A stretch of 64,000 nucleotides of DNA from Allolobophora icterica. Taxonomy: Eukaryota > Annelida > Clitellata > Crassiclitellata > Lumbricidae. Where the stretch lies: the NCBI GenBank assembly GCA_963556255.1, contig OY744613.1, positions 45,062,791 to 45,126,790 of the forward strand. The letters are read 5' to 3'. Shown one piece after another: positions 1 to 11,503 of this stretch. The number at the start of each line of letters is the position of its first letter. Within the stretch, counting starts at the first letter, position 1. Under the pieces are notes generated by a model that saw nothing but the letters and a program-made list of their open reading frames with translations, had not been told where the DNA came from and did no database searches. The position numbers were made by a program, and so were the translations under genes.

Positions 1-23
1 CAAATGTTCTGTCTTTGTCTCAG

Positions 24-218
24 GCTGTTTGCGGTGCTCCAAGTATCGTCCTTCTCATTGGATTGGAAGATGCTGCCAGTTATGTTGAACAAACGATCGC
101 AAGGAAGATAAGAGAAAACTGCGAATGTGGGACCCAAGTTATCGTTCTTGGTACGACTGCGATGTTGGCTGGAGTTTCGAAGAAGCCTAGAGAAAGCTTT
201 AGTGTCGTTGACATCCAG
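24..218 (+). CDS. Putative internal coding exon, protein not recognised
   Basis: A 195-base open segment lies between a good 3' splice site (pyrimidine tract ending TCTCAG just before base 24) and a good 5' splice site (ATCCAG followed by GTAGGC). Length and phase fit an in-frame exon of 65 codons. The peptide starts AVCGAPSIVLLIGLEDAA and ends RESFSVVDIQ; it has a hydrophobic strand (IVLLIGL) followed by a charged helix and looks globular. I do not recognise the family. The rest of the gene would lie to the left of the window and downstream of base 218, but no following exon could be identified. It could be chance, since only the splice signals and the open frame support it. Confidence 0.45.
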
Positions 219-2449
219 GTAGGCCTAGTATTAGAATTCCAGACAAGACCTCATGAGGTTAACGTAATAATGACCTAGATTTACATGATAGACTAATAAT
301 ATTGAAGATAACAATTTAGGAACAATTATTGTGCCTCGGATAAATAAATAAATAAATTAATTAATAAATTGCTGTTGTAATATCAATGTATAGCAGAAGT
401 TAAAACTTCACAGGTGTAGAATTTACTACCACTAGAACTGAATTAGTCCAGGTTAAAAAACGGTTCGTCTGTTACTGTGAAATATCGAATGGAACCAGTG
501 AAAACGTTACAGCTAATCTTGAGTTGCTTCCTTTTAGATGAGTTATATTGACTTTAATAGCACCTGTCAGACGATATAGTAGAGCTGCCTACCTTTAAGA
601 AACCCATCTAAATGAATGTAATCATGCATGCATGCATACATACTTATATAAAACGTGCATGCATTCACACACACTTTAATACCTACATACATTTAAATGT
701 TTTACAAAGAAAACTGTTTAAAATAAGTGCTTAACTAGGCCTATATTATTTGGGATTATTTCAGAATGCTTTCAATTTATTCTTATAAGTAGCCTATTTC
801 TTGGATAAATTGAACAACATCCAATTTAAAGCAGGCAGGCAGAAATTACTGTGAAGAAATTACTGTGAAATTACTGTCTTAAATGCAACAAGTTGAAAAC
901 TGTTAAATCATTAAATGTTTCTTGCAGGAACTTGCAGATCCGTAAACCTGCTTAAAGTGTAGCTCAGCGCTTCAGACTTTCAAGCGATGGCATGTTGTCC
1001 GTTTAATTATTCAAATACTTTTCAGAGAAGACATTTCTCGGTTATATTGTTGATAAAAAATGTGGGTTTCATGGAACTTGGATCTTCTTTCAACAAGAGC
1101 AATGAGTGCACAGTTTCGAATTCCTTCTTCGTGCTAAAAATTACATTGCAATTCTGTAATTATTATGGCAATGCTTATAAATGCCACATGTGTCATAGGC
1201 ATGATGTTTAAGTTGCTTGTTAGAAATGACTTTTTCAAACGTACATTGGTCTCGACAGTTATCACTGTTTTAAACCTTTTTGAATAAAGATAAATTTAAT
1301 TAGTAAGGGTCAAATTTTACCATGCATAAGGATATTAATGTGCAGGAGAGATAACTATCCTGTGACTAACTAAACACTGAATTTCTTCAAGTGATGCTTT
1401 TGCACCGAGTTTCCAAGAAAAGAAGAAAGGGAGAGAGAGAGAGAGATGATATTAACAATAGAAGAGAGAGATTGTGTGTGAACAGAACAGCTTCCCACCG
1501 ATGTAGTAGGCCTAATCGCAGACGTTATCCTAACTTGCTAAAAAATCAATGTTAGCGAGCAATCTGGTTTCAATAACCTCACACGAAAATGGAATTTTAA
1601 ATTGTTTTAAACTGTTGGTTCTAGGACAATTGTAACAAAGGAATGTTTTGGCTTAATTGGCTAGATCAGCAAATGCATCTCTGTGAAATATCGTCGTGAC
1701 AAAAGCAATGTCCAGAAATTACTTTTCTAAATAAAAAGTTACATTGCAGAACCAGCATCTGCAAGGTTTCACATATGTAATGATTCTCATCTTAAACTTA
1801 TTTCCAGCAACACTGCTGTATCTGCATTTGACAGCTGAGTATTAGCACACGAACAGTGGCTTAGAATAATTCATTACTGGAAAATTCATTATCGTCGACC
1901 ATGTTGCCACTTTCAGTTGATGAGCAGAATTTCTTATATTAAATGCATCTATAATATTTCTGTATAACACATCGGCGGCATTGATGGACACTGCGAGCAG
2001 ATTAAGTACTTGTATTTAGTTTTTACTACCGCTCCTACAGTGCTGACTGCTGTCTAAAGTTCCTCTTCAGGTGATAATCCTGTTAATATGTTTAGCTATA
2101 TACAACAGAACTTCGGTATTTCGTACTTCCGGTTATACATCGAATAGCAGAAAATAGCACAAGAGCAATCAGTGCAAACACATAAAAACATGCATGACAT
2201 GAAGACAATTTGTTCTCTATACAATGAATTTTTAAACCCCAATTATTTTTAAATACTTAGAGACATATCTTACACCTCTATCTTTTATCTCTGGAGAGGG
2301 TTTCTGTATCATTTAAGAAGAGCTATAAATGACATGAAGACGTAGTTTTTCCATGTTTTTGTCTGTAAAATGAGTTTCTAAAAAGCATTATTATTTAGCA
2401 ACATATCTTGCACTTCTACCATTCATCTGTAGAGGGGGTTTCTGTATAC
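219..2449. other. Noncoding stretch, no gene seen
   Basis: AT-rich sequence, probably intron or intergenic. It contains short AAATAA and CATGCATG runs (about 340-370 and 625-645) and a short GA run near 1430-1446. No convincing open frame or mobile element was found. Confidence 0.4.
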
Positions 2450-2861
2450 AATGTCGGAAAAGACCTATTTCCAAATACTTTGTGGCTCAATTTCACTTCT
2501 AAAGTTACTTTGCCTTATGAGTTCCTGTGTGGTTTTCTATATGAGTTTTCAGTGTAATTGCTATGCCACATGCAATATGCACATATGCAGTATGCACATG
2601 TATCGTTTTTCTGCAGAGTGGGTTCTATTATTGCTTTCCAGATACCATTCTGTGCACAGATTTTACAAACAAATTGCACTTCTACGGTTTTAGTCGATGA
2701 TGAGTTCTCGTTATGGTAACATCAGGGAACATTTGATGCCAATATTTTGAGAAAAAAGTTACATTTTTATGCGTCCTCTCTACTAGGTCTTGTTGCGTGG
2801 AGTTTCGGATGACCTTCGAGTGCAAATTCTGAGCCACATAAATTGCACTTGTATGTTTTTT
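2450..2861 (-). pseudogene. Decayed zinc-finger units downstream of array A
   Basis: Read on the minus strand this stretch still has the spacing and wording of C2H2 finger repeats (cysteine-pair codons, histidines, linker-like TCTGCAGAG/TCCAGAG blocks about every 84 bases), but stops and frameshifts break it. The array A frame ends at a TAA where the linker codon GAA would be expected, followed by an expanded A run. The decayed units therefore continue the same array after a disabling change. No copy of the family's C-terminal CGICDEMF finger is recognisable here. Confidence 0.55.
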
Positions 2862-4367
2862 TTATCCAGAGTGGATTCTTCTATGATACCTCAGTGCAGA
2901 CATATGTCTAAATAATTTGAGGCACAAATTGCACATGAAATTTTTGTCTGCACTGTGGACTCTTGAATGTCTTTGTAGATGATATTTCTGTGCAAAAGCT
3001 TTCCCACATAAATTGCACTTGAATAGTTTTTCTCCAGAGTGGGTTCTTGTATGATATCTCAGTGTAGACTTATCTCTAAATACTTTGTGGCATACATTGC
3101 ACAAATAAGGTTTATCTCCACTGTGGGTTCTTGAATGTCTTTTTAGATTACCTTTCTGTGCAAAACCTTTGCCACATAAATTGCACGTGTATGGTTTTTC
3201 TCCAGAGTGGGTTCTTTTATGACATTTCAGTGTAGAATGATCTACAAATAATTTCTGGCATACATTGCACATGTGAGGTTTTTCTCCACTATGGGTTCTT
3301 GAATGGCTTTGCAGATTACGTCTCCAAGAAAAATCTTTGCCACATAAATTGCACTTGTACGGTTTTTCTCCAGAGTGGCTTCTTTTATGACATATCAGTG
3401 TAGAATGATCTCCAAATAATTTCTGGCATACATTGCACATGTGAGGTTTTTCTCCAGTGTGGGTTCTTGTGTGCCTTTGTAGATCACTTTGCCGTGCAAA
3501 ATCTTTTCCACATAAATTGCACTTGTATGGTTTTTCTCCAGAGTGGGTTCTTTTATGACATTTCAGTGTAGAATTATCTACAAATAATTTCTGGCATACA
3601 TTGCACATGTGAGGTTTTTCTCCACTATGGGTTCTTGAATGGCTTTGCAGATTACGTCTCCAAGAAAAATCTTTGCCACATAAATTGCACTTGTACGGTT
3701 TTTCTCCAGAGTGGCTTCTTTTATGACATTTCAGTGTAAAATTATCTCCAAATAATTTCTGGCATACATTGCACATGTGAGGTTTTTCTCCAGTGTGGGT
3801 TCTTGTGTGCCTTTGTAGATCACTTTGCCGTGCAAAATCTTTTCCACATAAATTGCACTTGTATGGTTTTTCTCCAGAGTGGGTTGTAGTATGACGACTC
3901 AGAGTAGAATTATCTCGAAATAATTTCTGGCATATATTGCACATATGATGTTTTTCTCCACTATGGGTTCTTGAATGGCTTTGCAGATTACGTCTCCATG
4001 CAAATTCTTTACCACACAAATTGCACTTGTATGGTTTTTCTCCAGAGTGGGTTCTTTGATGATATTTCAGATGAGACGTTTTTCTAAAACCTTTGTTGCA
4101 CAAATTGCACTTGTGTGGCTTTTCTCCACTGTGAGTTCTTTGGTGATATTTCAGAGTACCTTTATGTGCAAAGGCTTTACAGCACAAATCGCAATTGTAT
4201 GGTTTTTCTACGGCGTGTTCTTTCGTATGGTATTCCTGGTGACATTTCTGAGCAGGCGAGTTTTGGCATAAATTGCACTGGTAGGACTTCTCTTTAGCAT
4301 GGGTTCTTTGATCGAATTTGTTATTCCAAGTGTCAGTGAATATTTTGTTATAAAATTTGCAATTTTC
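2862..4367 (-). CDS. C2H2 zinc-finger array A (about 17 fingers; start damaged)
   Basis: Open frame of about 501 codons made almost wholly of C2H2 fingers (C-x2-C-x12-H-x3-H). One degenerate unit at the N end is followed by about 17 fingers with regular spacing. Most linkers read HSGEKP, with a few HTGEKP. This is expected to be a nuclear, sequence-specific DNA-binding protein. Fingers 5-8 and 9-12 (counting from CCKAFAHKG) are near copies: the DNA repeats with a 336-base period, so a four-finger block duplicated recently. Recurrent recognition helices include RQSDLQR and WRRNLQS. The family's usual ATG lies upstream at 4400, but a TAA at 4368-4370 follows after ten codons, and the frame ends at a TAA replacing a linker GAA. 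Unlike its paralogues it lacks the C-terminal CGICDEMF finger. Either a recent pseudogene or a gene using another start or exon. Confidence 0.7.
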   Translation of the reverse strand, partial: ENCKFYNKIFTDTWNNKFDQRTHAKEKSYQCNLCQNSPAQKCHQEYHTKEHAVEKPYNCDLCCKAFAHKGTLKYHQRTHSGEKPHKCNLCNKGFRKTSHLKYHQRTHSGEKPYKCNLCGKEFAWRRNLQSHSRTHSGEKHHMCNICQKLFRDNSTLSRHTTTHSGEKPYKCNLCGKDFARQSDLQRHTRTHTGEKPHMCNVCQKLFGDNFTLKCHKRSHSGEKPYKCNLCGKDFSWRRNLQSHSRTHSGEKPHMCNVCQKLFVDNSTLKCHKRTHSGEKPYKCNLCGKDFARQSDLQRHTRTHTGEKPHMCNVCQKLFGDHSTLICHKRSHSGEKPYKCNLCGKDFSWRRNLQSHSRTHSGEKPHMCNVCQKLFVDHSTLKCHKRTHSGEKPYTCNLCGKGFAQKGNLKRHSRTHSGDKPYLCNVCHKVFRDKSTLRYHTRTHSGEKLFKCNLCGKAFAQKYHLQRHSRVHSADKNFMCNLCLKLFRHMSALRYHRRIHSG

Positions 4368-4420
4368 TTATTTCTCCTCACTGTCGTTTCTTGCTTCCAT
4401 CTTTGAAACTTCGATCCTAT
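4368..4420 (-). other. Acceptor, family-type ATG and early stop of array A
   Basis: On the minus strand a pyrimidine tract ends in CTTATAG (3' splice site at about 4417). It is followed by an ATG at 4400-4398 opening MEARNDSEEK, then TAA at 4370-4368 in frame with the fingers. A copy of the same arrangement at 35.74 kb on the other strand also has a stop shortly after its ATG, although at a slightly different codon. Confidence 0.6.
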
Positions 4421-4904
4421 AAGAAAGCATTACATAACTTGCATTAGCCTAATGACGCTTTTTGCATTGGTGTGAAATATACCTACATTGTCACCGTTCA
4501 GAATAAAAATCGCAAATCACTAATGTTGAAGCGTTATAAACTTCTAGTTCCTGCATCTGATATTTTTTTGTCCCTAACATTTCATAATATATCGTTTGTG
4601 TAAATGTAAATCTCCGAAGTTTCTCAGCGCCCACCGAATTGATGTCAAACAGACCAACTTATACACCTTATCGCGCTTCGACTACTCACGCCAGCTCTTC
4701 TCCATTCCCTTCCTCTGCATGCGATGACGACTCTGGTCTATGCCTGATCTGCACTCGGAAGGCGGACGGTTTATTGTCGCTTCAAAAGGTAGACTACCGG
4801 TATATCTATAGTTTGTGGATGTAAATAAACTTCTTTTAAACTCATAGGTCCTATCCCTAGACCGAGCTTATTATTTAAACTTTAAGGGGACCATATAACA
4901 ATAT

Positions 4905-4910
4905 ATATAG

Positions 4911-4981
<71 letters not shown>
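4905..4981. repeat. TA microsatellite
   Basis: Nearly pure TA dinucleotide run with a few interruptions. Open frames of alternating Y/I residues across it are artefacts. Confidence 0.9.
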
Positions 4982-4984
<3 letters not shown>

Positions 4985-5104
4985 AAGTCTAATATCCGTT
5001 TGAGTGGCGCGGTATTTATATATAATACATATATATGACCTTGAATAGCACATTTAGGGACTTTTCAAGTACTCGTACCCTGAGTCATCTAATCCTCCGC
5101 CTTC

Positions 5105-5456
5105 CATGAATGCGTAACAGTCTTGCTGGCTCTGCTTCACTACAGTTATCTCGGGGCCTTTTATACGCCGGTTTCCAGTTTACCTGGTCGGGTCTCCCTA
5201 CGGTCGTCGGTCCGTGGCCACCTGGTGATCCGTTGCATACACACCGCCACGGCCCTGTCTCAGAGTTTTGCTCTTGTGAGTCCCTCCAGCTGGAAGCGCT
5301 TACCCAAGGCCCTTAGTCTTGATTTCCTCACTCACCCTCCTGCCCAGTTCTGCAAGCGCCTGAAACCTTTTTTTGTCAGTGAGGACACTGCCAGGGTCGG
5401 GCGTGCCTCTGACTTTGAGTGGCGCTATATAAGTTCTTGATTACAAATACAATTAC
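5105..5456 (+). mobile_element. CR1-like LINE, 3' end fragment
   Basis: The plus strand reads as the last part of a non-LTR reverse transcriptase with frame changes: a block like FALVSPSSWKRLPKAL resembles the usual SFSVAAPRLWNSLP motif, followed by HPPAQFCKRLKPFF, then the typical end GAGTGGCGCTATATAAG and an AATACAATTACA tail. It is 5'-truncated, as usual for LINE copies. The exact family is not assigned. Confidence 0.7.
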
Positions 5457-8400
5457 AACATACACCGGAACTATTTCAGAGCAAGGCAGCTACAGCCAAG
5501 TACTTCGACAGTGCCAGTACCAAGCCTGGAGATACGAGGAGGGCGACTGTAATCATCTTTGTTATCACAGTGTCGTTAAACAAACTAACAGCCAAATTGT
5601 TTTGTTGGCCAGATCAAAATCCTGGCGATCAAGCCGAGGCGATATCATTGTGCTAAGGTGGAAATCGTTGGTGATGGTGGTCATGGGATGGACATAAGCA
5701 GAACCAGGATAGGATAGCTAGAAGAAAAAGACGGACAGTAGTAGCCTAATTGCGTTCAAAAAGAAAGAAGTTGAACCAGAATTTTTGTGTGGGCTATAGG
5801 AGTTTCGACGAATGAGTTTGTAACTGTTAATGGTTTCCAGAGAAGATGAAAGCCAGAGGATTGGGAATGAGCCAGAGGTGTTGTTTCTTTTAGCTATAGC
5901 TAGAAGGTGATGATAGGTGCTTACGTAAATAGCGTAGGTGTTGAGGATTCTGAAAAATTGATAATGATCGGATGGTGTATCAAAATGAATGATATCAGGC
6001 AATAGCTAAAGTGATGCTGTCATAATGTGCTCAAATGTCTGCCTGTGAACGTGGGTGGGGAAATTGACATGTTGGACCAGGTTAATTGGTGGTAACAGGT
6101 GAGGCAAAATGAAGCGAATGTATCAGATGTTGATGAAAACTAAATTCATTGTAAAAAATTCAGTTGGAGTAGTGGAGGCAGAGGAAAGGAGAGCGGTGCG
6201 TTCTTTCAAAAAAGGCAGATGGAGGACTTGTTTATGAGGGAGAAGGAACCCGGTGGACAGAAGTTTCGAAGTGTGAGAGTTATTGGTGCGCATACACAAA
6301 AGATTCCGGGCATGGCTGTAGTTTTATGGAATGAATGAAGAGCGAGGTCTTAAAAGAAGGAATACTAGCAGAATGACCTCGGAGTTGCTGCATTTGGCTT
6401 TGCCAGCTATGCATGGTGTACGTGGATGAGGAGCTTTGAATGGAAGGTGAACCACCGAAGGCAGAAAATAAAGAGTAGGAGTATTGTTGATGCATGCATG
6501 TGGTGTGGCTGATGATAAAACAAAAGGTGAACAGGTGGGAAGGCAGAGATCGGACACAATTGAACCAGGCTGCAGGATAATTTTGGGTACTGAGGCCACT
6601 GAAAGGAATTAAATTGTTATGAAACTGACTAAAGAAGTCCGCATACTGATCCACCTCGACGATTAAGAAACAGAGCGGTGCCCATCGGCTGACTTGTGAT
6701 CCAGATAACTTTTAGCAAACATCTCCCGCACAGATGTGCAGACATGTCGCTCCTCACCGGCAATAGTAATAGTATTGATAATAATAGTCTTGCGGAGCAG
6801 CAAGTATTCATTCTTCACACTCTTCTAAACTGCTATTCTCAAATTATACCATAAGCATTTGATGTTTCTTCTTGGGGAGAAAGAAACCCACGAACAGTAA
6901 ACAACTATAATAATGTAGAGCTTATGAAACGTATTCTAAATTACATTACACTATAAACTTCATGGGTTACGAAAGCATGCGTTGAATAAAATATGTTGAA
7001 ATGGTAAGTTAGTGAACTAATATAACTCACCTCTATGACTAAAATAATGAATTATTGCGAAAACATGAAACGCTGTCTTCTGTCACGCGCCTGGAAAATG
7101 GCGTTCAATTCAATAAAAGAGTTTAAGTAAGTAAGTAGCCTATTAATAATGCAAGTCAAACGCTCACATTTTACAAAATAGACAGTTGTTGTAAAATCTT
7201 ACCGTCTTTCTATCAAAAAAGCCTATAGCGGCCCGTAAACTATTAGAATCTACGAAGAGCGCTTCTGATGCTCGCCTCAAATTGATAAACTGTTCGAAGA
7301 TTGGTGGGTTCATTCGTAGCCGATGATGCTAAGTCTATATATTCGAAATATACTGCCCGATAACGCTATTCACACGATATTCTTGGGAACAAATGATGAA
7401 CATTATTGTTGTTGGTATCTTTATAGTCCAGTTCTGAAGACTTACTGGAGAAGCACGTGTAGGCCTAGGCCTAGACCCTAACTTTTATACTATTCGTTTC
7501 AAGTTGTTATAGGCCTAAGCTTAAACCAAGTGGCGGTACCCTTGCGATAATGATTGTAGGTGTTATTAAAATCATCCAAAACGCCAATATTCCACGCGTT
7601 GAACTTGCCAGGCGTCACATTAACGGATTCCGACTCAATATACAAACGAATAGACAAGTAGCAGATTCATTATCACTGATTCTGCCTCTTGTTTTATAAC
7701 GTGCTTCAGGCTTTTCCTTATGCGGTCGTTGTCACACTATGCAATTCAGTCCTAGTATGGGCTGCACCATGGCATCGTTTGTTCCTATAGCAACATAGCC
7801 ACTGCACAAGAGAATCTGAGAATAAAACCAATGCAAGCCTATATTGAATAGGCCTAACTGAATGGCTAGTTCCTTTATATAATACTGTTGTAGGCCTACT
7901 TATCACGTTGTCTGTGTACGCCATTGTAGCAATTTTAACCGAGCGATCAAATTCTTAGTTAGCTAGGAATGAGAAGATCGCGAAAAGTGAATAAATGTGT
8001 TATATTTAGAATGCGTTCTGTTTGTGGACATACTAGACAGAAACGATTATACGAAGTAATTGTCACCCGTTGTTTCTAAACAGAATTCCTGGACCGTTTA
8101 TAGTTCAGGGCTTAATTAAATTCGCCAGATGAAATAAAACACGATGTTGAATAGAATAGCATGATCTAGAGTTTGTTATGACATTGTTTTACTACACCAC
8201 AGACATTGACAATTACAAACCGAGAAAAACTTGTCTGGTCATTTAACTCTTCTCGCGATGAATAGATTCAATATGTCTCCGAGGCAAGCAAATGAAACAG
8301 ATTTCTCACAGGGCTTGAAACGCTTCGTAATCATAAACGTAATGTCTAGTTTTCTACAGTGCCCAAGAAGCCAAAATTTACCACAGGCGCTTAGTAAAAA

Positions 8401-8580
8401 AAACATGGACAAATTGATATTTCTGAAAAAGTATAGAAGAGAATTTGAATGTAATATATTAAATGTGTAAGATATTTATTGTATAATAAATGGGTAATAG
8501 ATATATTTGAGTAACCAGATGCAACAAGTGAAGTTTGAGCATTTTAAAAAATGACACCACGGGCCCATCTCACCCTATAG
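5457..8580. other. Noncoding stretch, little recognised
   Basis: No gene could be supported. Several short open frames exist (for example on the minus strand at 5718-6002 and 6280-6654) but have no recognisable motifs. TAGGCCTA words cluster at 7460-7900. A short AAGTAAGTAAGTAG block near 7125 may be the tail of a small retroposon. Confidence 0.35.
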
Positions 8581-8581
8581 G

Positions 8582-8619
8582 TGTGGTAAAAATGGGCCCT
8601 AGGGCCCATTTTAACCACA
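8582..8619. repeat. Near-perfect 38-bp palindrome
   Basis: Arms TGTGGT and ACCACA enclose a perfect 24-bp self-complementary core centred on GGGCCCTAGGGCCC, with only one mismatched pair overall. A second GGGCCCAT word lies just upstream at about 8561. Possibly a remnant of a foldback element. Confidence 0.8.
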
Positions 8620-9195
8620 TAACATAATTTACCATGCCTTTACTATAGCATTAGGTAACTGACTTCCATGAGATATTTTATGCTAGAATTAGAACTTCGG
8701 CTTTATCCTGGATGAAATAAAAACTTCAAAGAAACGTCGCTAAAATTTAAAAATATTTAATCAGTAGCATCGAATGCAAATGAAGTCATCGTCATCAAAT
8801 ACACCATTCTGTTCGGCACACGGCTCGTGATACAAAATATGGCATGTCTGGCATGCAATCCATCCTCATGTCATCTTAAAATCTTTGGCAATATGTTCTT
8901 TTATGCCGCATCCCGGGCAAACGACACTGAAAGCAGTTTTAAGTTGTTTTTACTTGCCCCCATATTCCTCCTGAACCAGTCGCACAGGCAACTGCTGGAA
9001 CATCAACTGCCAGAGATAGTCCTCCTGAACCAATCGCAGATCCCAGTTTTTTAAACCCATTTTTCGAGTTTTTAATGCCTCAACATCAGTTGTCATACTT
9101 CTTTCGGACCTATCAGTTTTTCTCTTGTATCTTCCCATTTCAAAACTGTCAGAAAAACAAATGTACTGCACTGAAATTTGTAAAAATGTATCAAC

Positions 9196-9305
9196 TTTTA
9201 ACTAGGGACCTGCGAATCGCAAATTTTCCGTCGAATCGAATCTCGAATCGAATCGGGGGTAAAGATTCGAATTCGAATCGAATCTCGAATCGAATCAGCG
9301 GGTAC
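9196..9305. mobile_element. hAT-like non-autonomous remnant
   Basis: The sequence begins TAGGGACCTGCGAATCG and continues with repeated TCGAATCGAATC blocks in both orientations. This resembles the subterminal region of the hAT-type element at 42405, which begins TAGGGCTGTGCCGAATA. The opposite end was not found, so it is probably truncated. Confidence 0.45.
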
Positions 9306-9473
9306 CAAAAACCATGTTTTGATATTCATGTAGTGTGCATAGGCCTATATGTGATAGCACAGGCGTACCACAGTATCGATCAATATCTCAATAACATTTC
9401 TGCAGTTTAAAATCAATTAAACTAAACAATAAGCTAATAAACAGAATTAACAGTAACAAATAATTTATGAGTT

Positions 9474-9600
9474 AAGTAAGTAAGTATATTCTTTATTGTA
9501 CCAATTGCATAACCACACTTTGGTGTACATTCATCTAAGCCATGCGGGCATGGGCAACTTCTTGTAATAGAGGGCCGCCCTAAGATTTTAAGGGCAGCCA
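9474..9600 (-). mobile_element. LINE 3' end with (TTAC)n tail
   Basis: On the minus strand this is the end of a retroposon: GTACAATAAAGAATATAC followed by TTACTTACTTA. The same end occurs at 39298 (ATAATAAAGAATATAG, then CACTTACTTACTTAC), so both belong to one family. No coding sequence remains. Confidence 0.6.
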
Positions 9601-10594
9601 ATCGTAGGCTAATTTATGCAGATTAATTTGCCTCAGAAAATGAAACAATATTAATTTTATTCAAAATAAATATTGTGGAATAATTTTTACGGTTAAGCTT
9701 CAAGTTTAAAGACAAAAGCGTAGGCCCTACACATTTTCCAACTACAAGCGTCACAACAGTACTGTCAAGTGCCTGATTGGTAGGGGGCCTATAAGTCCAT
9801 CTGGCAGTTGTACCTACATAATCGCCTTGCTGGGGTGGTCGTGCAACCGTGCAAGTGATCGTGCCATATAGTACTCGATTCCAGGGTCAACTAAGCTCTA
9901 TCCAGGTGATATTGTATTAGCAGCCAGAGTTTCTATGAAGGATAACTGCAAAGTATGGCATTAATCTTATACAAGTGCCAGCATTCACAAAAGGTAAAAA
10001 ACAGAGTTGGCAGAGGTGGAAATGTCAAGACAGATGTTGCGTGCTCGAATTCATATTTAATGAGTAATTGGGCAAATTAGAGTTTAAAATACTGAGTGAC
10101 ACACTGCCAATAAATCTGGTAAAGAAGAAATTAAGGTCAAAGCAGTGAAAGCACTGTAACACTATAGATAAATTTGTAACAATAGCTGCAGCCGTTGTGA
10201 ACATGAATCATTCCATACTGTGATGCTTAAAATTTTGAACACTTTTGCACACTAAGAATGGACATGTCTTGAAACAATTTTTTTTAATTAAAAAAAAAAT
10301 AACTGCATGCACTAAACAGCATCATAGTCACTACATAGTGTAAAAGAGAAGTAGTCATCCTGGTCTTGACATAGTTCCTTTAGCTTTGGTTTGCATATGA
10401 CAGCACTTTGAAAATTACCAGCATACCAGTGTAATCAACTGTTTACCCTACATGTTGGAAGATCCATTTCCCTTAGGTGCACAAGTTGGTACCATTAGTT
10501 CAGCAGTGCACAGTGCTGTCAACCAGTTTGGAATTTACTGTTGGTTAGGCAGCGGTAGCAGTTGATGTGCTGCCTTTGCTCTTTCCATAATTTT

Positions 10595-11503
10595 TTATAT
10601 ACTTTGTTGATGTGTTAAAATTCTGGCAGTACACATTTTGTGTAAAATAATTCTAATGTGGCCAGCATATTTTGCAGAAAATCTCATTGTGATAGAGATA
10701 GATCTGTTCCATGTGCAGACCAGCTGATGCACATGTATAACACAAAAAGTCAGCAAATCAAGTTCTGAGATTGCTAACCAGTGCTCGAAGTGGGACGGTA
10801 TGAAACGGTATGCCATACCGGCACCTCTCCTGGCCGGCTGAAAGCATACCGGAACTTCTCCAGGCAAAAGATCCATGCCGGTATGGCCCAAAGACATATC
10901 GGTATCGGGCAGAGGAATGGTTCTTATATCCATACCGGCACCTATTGTTTCCCACTTCGAGCCTATTTGCTAACTGACCCTGCACTTGTGTGTAGTGACC
11001 ATGTTTCATTTTAAGAGAAGAGATCCAAAGTAATAGCTGTTGGCTATGCTTATTAAGAAAGAAAGTGCTATCCTTAATTGACATGGTAATACTGATCTGT
11101 ATTTGAAGGAACTTTTTATTTCCAGAATCTACATCCCTTGACAGTCACATGTGCCATGCCGATCAGAAGTGCAACCAAGATATGGATATCTAGGATTAAT
11201 TGAAATTCCACAGGTCTCAACTTTAAGATTCACATGTAAAGCAGAACACTTTTCCAAATATTGCTGAGCTGCTGCATTCATGCTTTCAAGACCATACCTC
11301 ATAGCAATATTTTAAAATGGCAAATTGCAAAGCAGTGTCTTTTGCAGAAGGCTTTTTGTGGATTTTGCAGAATTTTGCATATTTGCAGGCATGTTATCGT
11401 GAAACAGTGACAAAGTAAAACGGCCTTTCTGATATTCATGCCACAGGCCACTCTCACATTGCAATTGTGTTGCCCCTTCCAGAGCAGTAAGCTCTACTTT
11501 CAC
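10595..11503 (-). pseudogene. YqaJ-type nuclease pseudogene
   Basis: Joined across frameshifts, the minus strand reads as a YqaJ-like (lambda-exonuclease fold) nuclease. It has a block like YQKGRFTLSLFHD, then MRYGLESMNAAAQQYLEK, then INPRYPYLGCTSD...GTCDCQG and ILEIK. These align by eye with the family's HPYLGASPDG (metal-binding D) and LEIKCP (catalytic E/K) motifs. Next comes HYTQVQGQLA, matching the YYYQVQGQMA motif, and a remnant of the DFVVYT segment. The copy has stops (one between the CDCQG and LEIK motifs), and the QVQGQLA block is cut by a hAT element at 10779-10966. In animals such genes are often multicopy and linked to mobile DNA. It is surely non-functional here. Confidence 0.7.
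10779..10966. mobile_element. hAT-type MITE, 188 bp
   Basis: Flanked by an exact 8-bp direct repeat TTGCTAAC (10771-10778 and 10967-10974), the length typical of hAT transposons. The ends are inverted: CAGTGCTCGAAGTGGGA on the left, and the complement of TCCCACTTCGAGCC on the right. The interior has inverted GGTATG/CATACC words. It carries no coding capacity and interrupts the YqaJ pseudogene. Confidence 0.88.

Noticed and set aside
5718..6654. Minus-strand frames suggesting a gene
   Set aside because: Overlapping short frames without motifs, splice logic or composition shift.
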